Source: UBA5972 sp002430125
Lineage (GTDB): Bacteria > Pseudomonadota > Alphaproteobacteria > Rhodobacterales > Rhodobacteraceae
Reading direction: 5' to 3'
Length of the DNA: 34,177 nt
Assembly: GCA_937892915.1 (NCBI GenBank)
Contig: CALBIC010000002.1
Coordinates: forward strand, 1 to 34,177
The notes under the pieces were generated by a model. That model saw only the letters and a program-made list of their open reading frames with translations. It did no database searches and had not been told where the DNA came from. Position numbers and translations under genes: made by a program. Numbering within the stretch: the stretch's first letter is position 1; every line of letters begins with the position of its first letter. Shown here in pieces: positions 16,631-24,657 of this stretch.

Positions 16631-18040
16631 ATGTTGAAATCAACCACAGCCCTCGCCACAAAGGCCCCGGTTTTGTCTAACGAACCGGGCGTTGAAACTC
16701 TGGTTGAATGGGACCGCCAACATCAGCTGCATCCGTGGGCTGCGATTGGCGATTGGCGCGGTTATGACAACATGATGATGGACAGTGCTGACGGGATTTA
16801 TTTGTGGGACAGCAGAGGCAAACGGTACATCGACGGGCCGGGCGGAATGTGGTGTGTTCAGATCGGTTACGGTCGCCGGGAAATGGCGGATGCGATTGCG
16901 GCCCAAGTGATGAAACTGCCCTATTCATCGCCGTTTTCATATGCGACGGAACCTTCGGCGGTGCTGGCGAAAAAGCTGGCGGAAATGGCACCGGGTGACC
17001 TGAACACTGTGCTGTTTACCACCGGCGGATCAACGGCCGTGGATTCGGCGCTGCGGGTGATGCAATTCATGAATAACCGGCAAGGGCGGCCAGACAAAAA
17101 GATCATTCTGGCGCGTGAAAAAGGCTATCACGGCTCGACCTATCTGGCGCATTCAGTGACGGGGAAGGAACGCGATAAATCGCAGTTTGATTTCGAAAGC
17201 CGGCTGGTGCATTTCCTGCCGGATGTGAACCCTTATCGCCGCCCGAAAGGGATGAGTGTGGCCGCGTGGTGTGATGCCAAAGTGGCGGATCTGGAACAGG
17301 CGATTGCCGAGGTTGGGCCGGACAAAATCGGGGCGTTTATTGCCGAACCGATCTTGAGTTCCGGCGGGGTGATTGTGCCGCCCGAAGGCTATCACAAACG
17401 CACCTTCGATATCTGCAAAGCCCATGATATCCTTTACATTTCTGACGAAGTCGTCACGGGGTTCGGGCGGTTGGGGCATTGGTTCTCGTCCCTTGATGTC
17501 TTTGGCATCGAGCCGGATATCATCACCTGTGCCAAGGGGCTGACATCGGGATATTTGCCGCTTGGGGCCTGCATCATATCAGACCGGGTTATGGCGCAAA
17601 TGGCCGATCCTGAAGGGGCGGTTGCCTTCACCAATGGCTATACCTATTCCGCCCATCCGGTAAGCTGTGTGGCGGCCCTCAAGAACATCGAAATCTTTGA
17701 AAACGAAGGCCTTTTGGAGCACGTGCGCGCCATCACGCCACATTTCCAAAAGCGGCTGCACGATCTGGCACGGTTCCCGATTGTCGGGGACACGCGTGGC
17801 ATGGGGTTGCTGGGGTGTATCGAAGGACGGCCCGAGGAAAACGGCAGTAATCTTGAGGCGCAGAGGGCGCTGGGTACGCTGCTGGACGAGGCCTGTGAAG
17901 AGATGGGGCTTTTGGTGCGTCCGATGATCAATATGGCGGTGATTTCGCCACCGTTGATTATTACGATAAAACAGATCGACGAAATGTTTGATATTCTGGA
18001 ACGGGCGCTGGAAAAGGTGACGGCTGAGCTGGCGGCATAA
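16631..18040 (+). CDS. Class III PLP-dependent aminotransferase
   Basis: 469-aa fold-type I aminotransferase of the omega-amino acid/polyamine:pyruvate group. The PLP-binding lysine is Lys302 in TCAKGLTSGYLPLG. Asp272 in SDEVVTGFGR contacts the pyridine ring. FTTGGSTAVDSALR binds phosphate, and YHGST stacks on the cofactor. Length and N-terminal DRQHQLHPW are as in the putrescine/beta-alanine aminotransferases. It begins 24 bp after the GcvT-like gene with an AGGA site and is the last gene of the operon. In the pathway it would take the amino group from the fully demethylated primary amine (or an omega-amino acid) onto pyruvate or 2-oxoglutarate, leaving an aldehyde. No aldehyde dehydrogenase gene is in the window. 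Confidence 0.9.
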   Translation: MLKSTTALATKAPVLSNEPGVETLVEWDRQHQLHPWAAIGDWRGYDNMMMDSADGIYLWDSRGKRYIDGPGGMWCVQIGYGRREMADAIAAQVMKLPYSSPFSYATEPSAVLAKKLAEMAPGDLNTVLFTTGGSTAVDSALRVMQFMNNRQGRPDKKIILAREKGYHGSTYLAHSVTGKERDKSQFDFESRLVHFLPDVNPYRRPKGMSVAAWCDAKVADLEQAIAEVGPDKIGAFIAEPILSSGGVIVPPEGYHKRTFDICKAHDILYISDEVVTGFGRLGHWFSSLDVFGIEPDIITCAKGLTSGYLPLGACIISDRVMAQMADPEGAVAFTNGYTYSAHPVSCVAALKNIEIFENEGLLEHVRAITPHFQKRLHDLARFPIVGDTRGMGLLGCIEGRPEENGSNLEAQRALGTLLDEACEEMGLLVRPMINMAVISPPLIITIKQIDEMFDILERALEKVTAELAA

Positions 18041-18104
18041 AGGTTTGCCAAAACGGCGGTCGAATCAGGGTTAACTGGTTGGTTTGGCGCGATAGTTTTG
18101 GTGA

Positions 18105-18139
18105 CACAACCTGTACACAACGTATGCACAACCTGTACA
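18105..18139. repeat. Two direct 13-bp repeats between convergent genes
   Basis: CACAACCTGTACA occurs at 18105-18117 and 18127-18139, start to start 22 bp, two helical turns. The second copy is flanked by CGTATG (18121-18126) and CATACG (18138-18143), a dyad. The 142-bp gap separates the ends of the aminotransferase and TMADH-like copy 2 genes, where no promoter is expected. Confidence 0.7.
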
Positions 18140-18182
18140 TACGATTTTCGCGGAATGGCGGGTTAACGCAGCGTGCGGTAAG

Positions 18183-20231
18183 TTAGATGCCAAAGGCCGG
18201 ATGTTCGCGTTTGCCATAGCGTTTGGCGAGGTCGATACTCTGGCCCAGATCCATCGCGGCGCGATAGCCGGAATAAACGGCGGCGGCGATGATCGAGGGG
18301 GCTTCGGCGTCGCCAATGCGGGTGACGGTTTTGATGCCAGCGGCACTCAGCGCGGCGGGGTCGGACATCAGGTCGTCATAAAGTCCGGTGACGGGAATAC
18401 GGCGGGTCAGCGGGATGACGGCATCACAGGCGATTTGGCTGGTCTTGGCTGAAAACACGCAGGCCAGATGCGCGGCCCCGTCATTGACCGCATCGACGCA
18501 TTGGTTGGTGATGATCTGCACATTTGCGGCAATCAGGGCGGCGTTGGATTTATACTGCTCGTTGGTGTTTTCGCCCCAAGCGCAAGCGCGACCTTGCGGC
18601 GTGACCAACGTGACGCGATGGCCTTTTTCGCGCAACGCAAGTGCCAGAACCGAGCCGATGTAATAGTGATCGTCGTCATAGATCACGATATGGTTGGCGC
18701 TTATCGCAGCCCCTTCCAAAACGGTTTCAGCGCTGACGATCATGGCGGGTTGCGCGTGCGAAAACCCGGTATCACTGTGACGGCCTATGCTGTCAGTTGC
18801 CCATTTGGCACCGGTGGCGATAAGCACATGATCGACAGCCAGATCAAAGATGTCTTTGGCGGCCATCCGGCTTTCGCGAAAGACCTGAACGTTGGGCATT
18901 TTTGCAATCTGACCAATGCGCCAATCGCGCACGCGCGCCCATTCGGCCAAGCCGGGCAACGCGGCCTCGCGGCTGACACGCCCGCCTAACGTGCGCAGTT
19001 CTTCGGCCAGCATCACGTCGTAGCCACGTGCGCCCAAAGCGCGCGCCGCCTCCAAGCCTGACGGGCCTGCGCCGACAACCAGAACCGATTGGCGGGTTGT
19101 GGCGGGGGGAACGCGTTCAGGGTGCCAGCCCAGCCGCCATTCTTCGCCCATCGTCGGGTTTTGAGTGCAGCGGATTGGCACGCCTAGACTGTCATGCGCG
19201 TAACAGATGTTGCAGCCGATACATTCGCGGATATCCTCAACGCGGCCCTGTTCGATCTTTTGCGGCAGGAACGGATCAGCGATGGACGGACGCGCCGCAC
19301 CGATCATGTCTTGCGCGCCACTGCGGATAACCTGCGCCATGGTATCGGGCGAAGTGAAACGGCCCACGGCGACAACTGGTTTGCTGGTCATGGTTTTGGC
19401 GCGGGCGACGTTTGGCACCAAGGCGCCTTCTTTCACAAACCGCGAATTGCCCATTTCGATATCGTAATCCGGGCCGGTCAAATCCCACAGATCCGGCAAG
19501 TCGGCCAACATGGCGAAGGCGTCATAGGTTTCGCTGTCATCCAAATCGACGCTGAACCTTGTAGCAACGGCGGCTTTTCCGGCGACGGCTTCCAGGGTTT
19601 CTTCGATCAATTCGCGCACCAGTCGCACGCGGTTCTCCAAGGAACCGCCATATTCATCAGAACGCGTGTTGGTCAGCGGGTTGAGGAATTCAGACAGCAG
19701 ATAGCCATGCGTCGCATAGACATAAACGATGTCAAATCCGGCGGTGATCGCACGTTTCGCGGCATCACGGTGCCATTTTCGCAGGTCGCGAATATCCTGT
19801 TTGTCGATCTTGCGGGTCTGGCCGGGATGGCATTCACCAGCATCTGTCTGCGGGCGGTTGCGCAGGCCGAGTGCGGGAATGCGGGTGCCGAAATTGACGA
19901 TCATGCCGCCGCCCAACCACAACTCGACCCCGGCCAAAGCGTTATGCGCGTGGACCGCGTCGGTCATCAGGGCGTTGCTGCGGATATCGTCGTCGTCCCA
20001 CAGGGCGGCAAAGGGAAAGGCGTCGTTGTCGGAAGTCGGATGAACCGAACAATATTCGGTGTTCACAACCCCCCAGCCACCCTCGGCTTTGATGCCGCGC
20101 ATGGCGGCCAAAGTTTGCGGGCGACGCCAGCCCATGCCGGAACAATGCGGCACCTGATAGAATCGGTTTTTGGCGGTGACCGGGCCAATTTTGATCGGTT
20201 CAAACAAAATATCATGCTTTGGGTCGCGCAT
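18183..20231 (-). CDS. TMADH-like iron-sulfur flavoprotein, copy 2
   Basis: 682-aa enzyme of the trimethylamine dehydrogenase family. The ATG at 20231 has GAGG upstream and puts the FMN-linking cysteine (QVPHC) at residue 30 and Tyr at residue 60 (NTEYCS), the positions known in TMADH. The open frame reaches back to 20279, inside the operator, so the longer form is rejected. A Tyr-x2-His pair (VYATH) and a 4Fe-4S motif (Cys337, 340, 343 and 355) are present, followed by FAD- and ADP-binding folds (VVGAGPSGLEAARAL). The family oxidises tertiary or secondary N-methyl amines to formaldehyde and the demethylated amine, passing electrons to ETF. Its gene is divergent from the solute-binding protein gene across an operator shared with two other units, so it belongs to the same regulon. 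N-methylproline-type demethylases are close relatives and an alternative. Confidence 0.9.
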   Translation of the reverse strand: MRDPKHDILFEPIKIGPVTAKNRFYQVPHCSGMGWRRPQTLAAMRGIKAEGGWGVVNTEYCSVHPTSDNDAFPFAALWDDDDIRSNALMTDAVHAHNALAGVELWLGGGMIVNFGTRIPALGLRNRPQTDAGECHPGQTRKIDKQDIRDLRKWHRDAAKRAITAGFDIVYVYATHGYLLSEFLNPLTNTRSDEYGGSLENRVRLVRELIEETLEAVAGKAAVATRFSVDLDDSETYDAFAMLADLPDLWDLTGPDYDIEMGNSRFVKEGALVPNVARAKTMTSKPVVAVGRFTSPDTMAQVIRSGAQDMIGAARPSIADPFLPQKIEQGRVEDIRECIGCNICYAHDSLGVPIRCTQNPTMGEEWRLGWHPERVPPATTRQSVLVVGAGPSGLEAARALGARGYDVMLAEELRTLGGRVSREAALPGLAEWARVRDWRIGQIAKMPNVQVFRESRMAAKDIFDLAVDHVLIATGAKWATDSIGRHSDTGFSHAQPAMIVSAETVLEGAAISANHIVIYDDDHYYIGSVLALALREKGHRVTLVTPQGRACAWGENTNEQYKSNAALIAANVQIITNQCVDAVNDGAAHLACVFSAKTSQIACDAVIPLTRRIPVTGLYDDLMSDPAALSAAGIKTVTRIGDAEAPSIIAAAVYSGYRAAMDLGQSIDLAKRYGKREHPAFGI

Positions 20232-20262
20232 TTTGGCCTCGATTTGCAAAAACAGCGCTAAT

Positions 20263-20279
20263 TTTGTTTGAGCGCTCAA
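20263..20279 (+). promoter_or_regulatory. TetR operator, copy 2 of 3
   Basis: TTTGTTTGAGCGCTCAA, with the inner TTGAGCGCTCAA a perfect palindrome. It lies 32 bp upstream of the TMADH-like copy 2 start (leftward) and just upstream of the predicted promoter of the solute-binding protein gene (rightward), so one site could control both. Confidence 0.85.
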
Positions 20280-20286
20280 TAAAAAC

Positions 20287-20315
20287 TTGAACCCAGACTA
20301 TTTCGCGCCTAGCTT
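20287..20315 (+). promoter_or_regulatory. Predicted promoter of the polyamine-type solute-binding protein gene
   Basis: TTGAAC, 17-base spacer, TAGCTT, placed after the operator as at 12149-12177. The region from AACTT to CTAG has the same length (29 bp) in both. A TTGACA at 20328 has no acceptable -10 and is not preferred. Confidence 0.5.
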
Positions 20316-20378
20316 TTTTTCAAGGTCTTGACATAGTGATCGTAATTAGGACCGCCAAAACACACAGGGAGACTATAA

Positions 20379-21440
20379 ATGTCTGTATTTACCAAAACCG
20401 TGGCGACGTTTCTTGCCGCCACACTGGTTGGCAGTGCCGTATATGCCGCCGACGCTGAACTGACAGTTTTTGACTGGGCTGGGTATGAAGACCCGGAATT
20501 TTTCACTGCCTTTACCGATAAGCACGGCGACGCGCCAACTTTTGCGTTTTTCGGTGATGAAGAAGAAGCGTTTCAGAAGTTGCGCTCGGGGTTTCGCGCC
20601 GATGCGGCACATCCGTGTTCGCAATCGGTGCCGAAATGGATTGAAGCCGGATTGCTGGAGCCGCTTGATCCGTCGCGGATTGATGCCTGGGGCGATCTGA
20701 ACCCGGCATTTCGCGACATCAAAGCCTTTTGGAAGGACGGTAAACCTTATTTCGTGCCGGTCGATTGGGGCAATACGGCGGTGACCTATAACACCACCCT
20801 GCTGACAGAAGCAGATGTGACCTCGTTGCAGGCTTTTGCGGACCCAAAACATGCGGGACGCGTTTCGATTGGGGATAACGTGGATGATGCCTATGCGCTG
20901 GGGTTTTTGGCAACCGGGGTGAAAGACTGGACAACCGCGACGGATGAACAGTTTAAGGCGGCGTCGGCTTTTCTGCGCAAGGTGCATCCGAATGTGCGTA
21001 ACTATTGGGCTGATGGCGCGTCACTGGCGCAGTTGATGCAAAGCGGCGAGGTCTATTTGTCGTGGGCGTGGAACGAAACCTATTCCACGATGAGCGCTGA
21101 AGGCCATCCGATTGCGATGAAGCGAGACACGACAGAAGGGTCATCAAGCTGGGTTTGCGGCTATACCAAACTGGCCAACGGGCCGGGGTCGACAGACAAG
21201 TTTTATGATTTCATCAATGCGTGGACCTCGGCCAAAACTGCGGATTACATTGTGTCTGCATGGGGCTATGGGCACAGCAATATTACGGCGATGAATGCGA
21301 TGAATGCTGATGATCTGGCGGCAGTTGGTTTGGCCAGCAGCGAGGCGTTGATGGCGAATACGCTGTGGCAGGCACCAATTCCGTCGGCGATGCGCGAAAA
21401 GATGATTGCCGAGTTTGAACTGATCAAAGCCGGTTTCTGA
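20379..21440 (+). CDS. Periplasmic solute-binding protein, spermidine/putrescine-type ABC transporter
   Basis: 353-aa periplasmic binding protein of the PotD-like family. Residues 1-23 are a signal peptide (basic MSVFTKT, hydrophobic core, cleavage near VYA-AD). The mature protein opens with ELTVFDWAGYEDPEF, the family's first strand, and contains VPVDWGNTAVTYNT and SGEVYLSWAWNETYS, where aromatic and acidic residues line the cationic ligand site. AGGGAG precedes the ATG by 7 bases. It is encoded alone, with its own terminator, and its partner permease and ATPase genes lie in the leftward operon at 23,543-26,357 under the same operator. Many relatives bind betaines or other quaternary amines, so polyamine specificity should not be assumed. 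Confidence 0.88.
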   Translation: MSVFTKTVATFLAATLVGSAVYAADAELTVFDWAGYEDPEFFTAFTDKHGDAPTFAFFGDEEEAFQKLRSGFRADAAHPCSQSVPKWIEAGLLEPLDPSRIDAWGDLNPAFRDIKAFWKDGKPYFVPVDWGNTAVTYNTTLLTEADVTSLQAFADPKHAGRVSIGDNVDDAYALGFLATGVKDWTTATDEQFKAASAFLRKVHPNVRNYWADGASLAQLMQSGEVYLSWAWNETYSTMSAEGHPIAMKRDTTEGSSSWVCGYTKLANGPGSTDKFYDFINAWTSAKTADYIVSAWGYGHSNITAMNAMNADDLAAVGLASSEALMANTLWQAPIPSAMREKMIAEFELIKAGF

Positions 21441-21464
21441 GCCGATTTTGTAAGATGAGATTTT

Positions 21465-21494
21465 AGCCCCCGGTCGCAAGGTCGGGGGCTTTTT
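21465..21494 (+). terminator. Rho-independent terminator
   Basis: AGCCCCCG (21465-21472) pairs perfectly with CGGGGGCT (21483-21490), followed by TTTT. It ends the monocistronic binding-protein transcript. The leftward operon also ends here (stop at 21507), but the minus strand has no T-run after the stem. Confidence 0.88.
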
Positions 21495-21506
21495 GCTGTG
21501 CGGGGT

Positions 21507-22286
21507 TTAAGCCGGGCGCTGGGCGCGGATGTGGTGCGGGCAATGTTCGCCAGTGGCAAGCACGCCGATCATCGCGGTCCATGTTTTGATGTTGTCAGCG
21601 ATCAGTTCAGTGCCATGTGCGACTGCCATTGCTGCGCGGTTGTTTATCATCATTGCCAGTTCGGCCTGCGCGACCTCGTGATACCACGGGTTGCGGTTGC
21701 GCAGATGCACGTTGGTAAAGCCCGCACCTTTTAGGGCGGCGGTATAGGTGCCGGGCGAGGCCATCGCGAAATCAAGTGCTTCGAGTTTGATATAGGCGGC
21801 CATTTCAGCCGATGGCGCGGCGTCATGGCTGATCAGCCAATCCGAAGCGGCGAACCAGCCGCCAGGGAGCAGCACGCGGTAAACTTCGGCGGCCATGAAC
21901 GATTTGTCGGGGATGTGGATGATGCTGTCTTTGGAAAACACCAGATCAAAGCTGGCATCGTCAAATTGAAACGGCCCAGGTGTGACCTGTTTGATGGTCA
22001 CACGGCCGGCGGCCCCTGCCCGGTTGATTCGGGCCTGTGCGGCGGTGCAGACATCGGTTTCGACGTCAACACCGACGACAAGTGCCGCGCCATGATCTAC
22101 TGCCAGTGACAGTGTTATCGCGCCCGACCCGCAGCCGATATCAAGGACACGTTTACCGCTGAGATCCAAACCTTGCAAAACCCGCGCGACTTCGTCGGGA
22201 CCACCGGGGGAAAGATAGCCTTCGCCCCAGATTGATTCGAGAAAAGCAATGTGGGCGTTGTCATAAAGCTGGTCGGTTTCGCTCAT
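21507..22286 (-). CDS. SAM-dependent methyltransferase, sarcosine/phosphoethanolamine N-methyltransferase-like
   Basis: 259-aa class I methyltransferase. Motif I is VLDIGCGSG (residues 47-55), followed by VVGVDVE. The block LVFSKDSIIHIPDK, then LLPGGWFAASDWL, matches the sarcosine/dimethylglycine and phosphoethanolamine N-methyltransferase group better than generic UbiE. It is the last gene of the leftward six-gene operon, and its ATG overlaps the Rieske gene stop by 4 bp (ATGA). An enzyme that adds methyl groups is unexpected at the end of a demethylation operon. It might interconvert intermediates, detoxify, or in fact use a demethylated amine as methyl acceptor. Substrate unknown. Confidence 0.8.
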   Translation of the reverse strand: MSETDQLYDNAHIAFLESIWGEGYLSPGGPDEVARVLQGLDLSGKRVLDIGCGSGAITLSLAVDHGAALVVGVDVETDVCTAAQARINRAGAAGRVTIKQVTPGPFQFDDASFDLVFSKDSIIHIPDKSFMAAEVYRVLLPGGWFAASDWLISHDAAPSAEMAAYIKLEALDFAMASPGTYTAALKGAGFTNVHLRNRNPWYHEVAQAELAMMINNRAAMAVAHGTELIADNIKTWTAMIGVLATGEHCPHHIRAQRPA

Positions 22287-23503
22287 GCTTTTTCCTTGGT
22301 TTCAAGCGTGCTGAGATAGGAATCAACAAAGCGTTTTGCATAGGCCTCCATCTCGACGAACGGGCCGGGCTGGTAATAACGGGAGTTTATGCCTTGCTGG
22401 TTCTTTTCGATGATATGTTTGTCGGCATGCGTGGTGACATCCCACAGCCAGGTCAGGCGCGCGCGGTCATAATCACGGCCTTCAACTGCATCTTCTTTCA
22501 CCAGCCAGATGATTTCCTGCAACGAATGGTCTTTGTCGACGGGGATGAAGCGATAGATCACGGCGTGGTCGCAATAGATCAGCATCGGGTTGAGGATGCC
22601 GATATAGACATCGGACGCGCCGCTGTCATAGGTGGTGAGGTTGCCCAATAAGGGCGCCAGCGGTTTGCCGTCTTCGCTGCCGGTGACGTAGTTTTCAAAC
22701 AGTGAATAACGGTTATAGGCGATATCAGGCGCACCGTCAGGACGGGCCGAGCCGATCAGATCGATATAGGCCGGGGTGATGCCAGCGGCTTGCGAGCGGC
22801 TTGCAAGCGCCTGATTGAACGGGGCGACACGTTCGGCCACCATATGCGTGGCATGCGAGCGGGCGAATTCCGGATGGGCCGAGGTGCAGTGATAGCATTC
22901 GTTGTAGTTTTCAACCAGCAGCTTCCAGTTGGCGCGCACCGGATAACTGGCGCGATGGGCGATTTTGGTGCGCGCCAGGCCGAAAGGTTTTAACAAAGGG
23001 TCAAGCTCGGCTTTGACCCGCGCAAAGCTGTGGGGCCGGTCAGCAAGAGAGACGAAGATCAGGCCGTGAAAGACCTGCACCGCGACCGGCTTAAGCGCCA
23101 GTTGGCTGCGGTCAATCGCCGGGTCTAACTGGCGGGCGTTAAAAAGCGAGCCGTCAAGATTATAGGCCCATGCGTGATAGGGGCAGGTAAAGCGTTTGGT
23201 ATTGCCGCGCGGGTTGATGCAAACGCGACTGCCGCGATGCCGGCAGACATTGGCATGGGCGCGAATGTCGCCCGTGGTGTCGCGCGTGATGATGATGCTT
23301 TCGTTCAGCAGATCGAACAGGAAATAATCGCCAGTTTCCGGCACTTCGCTGATATGGCCCGCCAGCTGCCATTCCTGCATGAAGATATTTTCGACGTCTT
23401 TGGCAAAGATCGCGTCGGACAGATAAAACGCTTGCTCCAGCGCATAACCGTCCCGGTGGCGCGCCAGCAGTTCCGGGATGTGAGGTGTGGCAATTTTGGT
23501 CAA
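22283..23503 (-). CDS. Rieske non-heme iron oxygenase alpha subunit, GbcA-like (second in operon order)
   Basis: 406-aa oxygenase component. The Rieske 2Fe-2S motif is Cys87-x-His89 and Cys107-x2-His110, with 17 residues between. The mononuclear iron site is NECYHCTSAH, with Glu202, His205 and His210. In this branch (glycine betaine, stachydrine and carnitine oxygenases) the enzyme hydroxylates an N-methyl group, which leaves as formaldehyde, or cleaves the C-N bond. The start is a TTG with AGAGGG five bases upstream, and no better start is available. It follows the ATPase gene by 39 bp and overlaps the methyltransferase start. A reductase component must come from outside the window. Confidence 0.9.
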   Translation of the reverse strand: MTKIATPHIPELLARHRDGYALEQAFYLSDAIFAKDVENIFMQEWQLAGHISEVPETGDYFLFDLLNESIIITRDTTGDIRAHANVCRHRGSRVCINPRGNTKRFTCPYHAWAYNLDGSLFNARQLDPAIDRSQLALKPVAVQVFHGLIFVSLADRPHSFARVKAELDPLLKPFGLARTKIAHRASYPVRANWKLLVENYNECYHCTSAHPEFARSHATHMVAERVAPFNQALASRSQAAGITPAYIDLIGSARPDGAPDIAYNRYSLFENYVTGSEDGKPLAPLLGNLTTYDSGASDVYIGILNPMLIYCDHAVIYRFIPVDKDHSLQEIIWLVKEDAVEGRDYDRARLTWLWDVTTHADKHIIEKNQQGINSRYYQPGPFVEMEAYAKRFVDSYLSTLETKEKA

Positions 23504-23542
23504 TCGGACCCTCTTTGGTTTGGGCTTATTCAGGCGGTGTGG

Positions 23543-24655
23543 CTATTTGAACAAGACGACTGACTCGGCCCCCCAGCCGACCCGGACTGTGCTGCCGGGT
23601 TTGGCGATCGAACGCCCGGCGGTGTTGCGCATTGATATCGTGACAGGGGTGGTTTGGCCGGGCAACAGAACGCCGTAATAGGTCATGTCGCCGTAATAGG
23701 TATTGCTGGTGACCTCGGCTGTGACCTCGTTTTGGGCGGTGTCCGAGGGGTCAAACAACACGGTCAGCATTTCAGGGCGAATGCCGATTTCACGCAGATC
23801 ATCGGCGAAAAAGCCTATGGGCAAGGCACTGCGGCTGACATCAACATTCCCAAGGGCGGGGATGTTGATGGACAGGGTTTTGTTGGTTTGTGCGGTGACA
23901 GACGCGGGCAGGAAATTCATCACGCCAATGAACGAGGCGACGCGTTTGGTGGCGGGGCGACGGTAGAGTTCTTCCGGGCTGGCAAGCTGGGCGATTTTAC
24001 CTTCAAACATCACGGCGATACGGTCGGACATGATCAACGCCTCTTCCTGATCATGGGTGACAAGGATGAAGGTGATGCCAAGGGATTGCTGCAAGGCGCG
24101 CAGCTCGTGCTGCATCTGCTCGCGCAGTTTTTTGTCGAGCGCCGAAAGCGGTTCATCAAGCAGCACCACTTTGGGGCGCATCACCAGCGCGCGGGCCAAG
24201 GCGACGCGCTGGCGTTGACCGCCCGACAGTTCATGTGCAGCACGGCTGTCATATCCGGCAAGATCAACCATCGACAAGGCTTTGTCGACTTCGGCGGCGA
24301 TTTCGGCCTTGGACAATTTCTTTTTCTTCAGACCATAACCGACGTTATCCGCAACGCTGAGATGCGGAAAAATCGCGTAGCTTTGAAACACCATATTGGT
24401 GGGGCGCTGGTTCGCCGGAATGCCCTCCATGGGTTTTCCGTCGATCATTATCGCGCCTGTGGTCGGGTGATCAAAGCCCGCGATCAGCCGCAGCAACGTG
24501 GTTTTTCCGCAGCCCGAGGGGCCAAGAAGCGAGAAAAACTCGCCTTCGCGGATGGTGGCGCTGATGCCTTTGAGGGCTTGAAAACTGCCAAAGTCTTTTA
24601 CCACATCCGTCAGGTCGATGATGGTTTTCGGGTTGGTTTGAAGGGTGGTTGTCAT
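23543..24655 (-). CDS. ABC transporter ATP-binding protein, PotA/spermidine-putrescine type
   Basis: 370-aa ATPase driving import through the two permeases encoded just upstream. Walker A is GPSGCGKT (45-52), the signature LSGGQ (143-147) and Walker B VVLLDE (163-168), then the H-loop VTHDQEEAL. A C-terminal TOBE domain (about 285-368), which in this family stabilises the dimer and may sense substrate, includes GIRPEML. The ATG lies 2 bp after the permease stop, so expression is tightly coupled. The neighbourhood of N-demethylating enzymes suggests import of a quaternary or N-methylated amine. Confidence 0.92.
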   Translation of the reverse strand: MTTTLQTNPKTIIDLTDVVKDFGSFQALKGISATIREGEFFSLLGPSGCGKTTLLRLIAGFDHPTTGAIMIDGKPMEGIPANQRPTNMVFQSYAIFPHLSVADNVGYGLKKKKLSKAEIAAEVDKALSMVDLAGYDSRAAHELSGGQRQRVALARALVMRPKVVLLDEPLSALDKKLREQMQHELRALQQSLGITFILVTHDQEEALIMSDRIAVMFEGKIAQLASPEELYRRPATKRVASFIGVMNFLPASVTAQTNKTLSINIPALGNVDVSRSALPIGFFADDLREIGIRPEMLTVLFDPSDTAQNEVTAEVTSNTYYGDMTYYGVLLPGQTTPVTISMRNTAGRSIAKPGSTVRVGWGAESVVLFK

Positions 24656-24657
24656 AT

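Noticed and set aside
19194..20261. 355-codon plus-strand frame opposite TMADH-like copy 2
   Set aside because: It mirrors the codons of the convincing minus-strand enzyme and has no family pattern of its own.
20328..20333. Consensus TTGACA as -35 for the solute-binding protein gene
   Set aside because: No usable -10 at 16-18 bases (GGACCGCC). The operator-linked promoter at 20287-20315 fits better.
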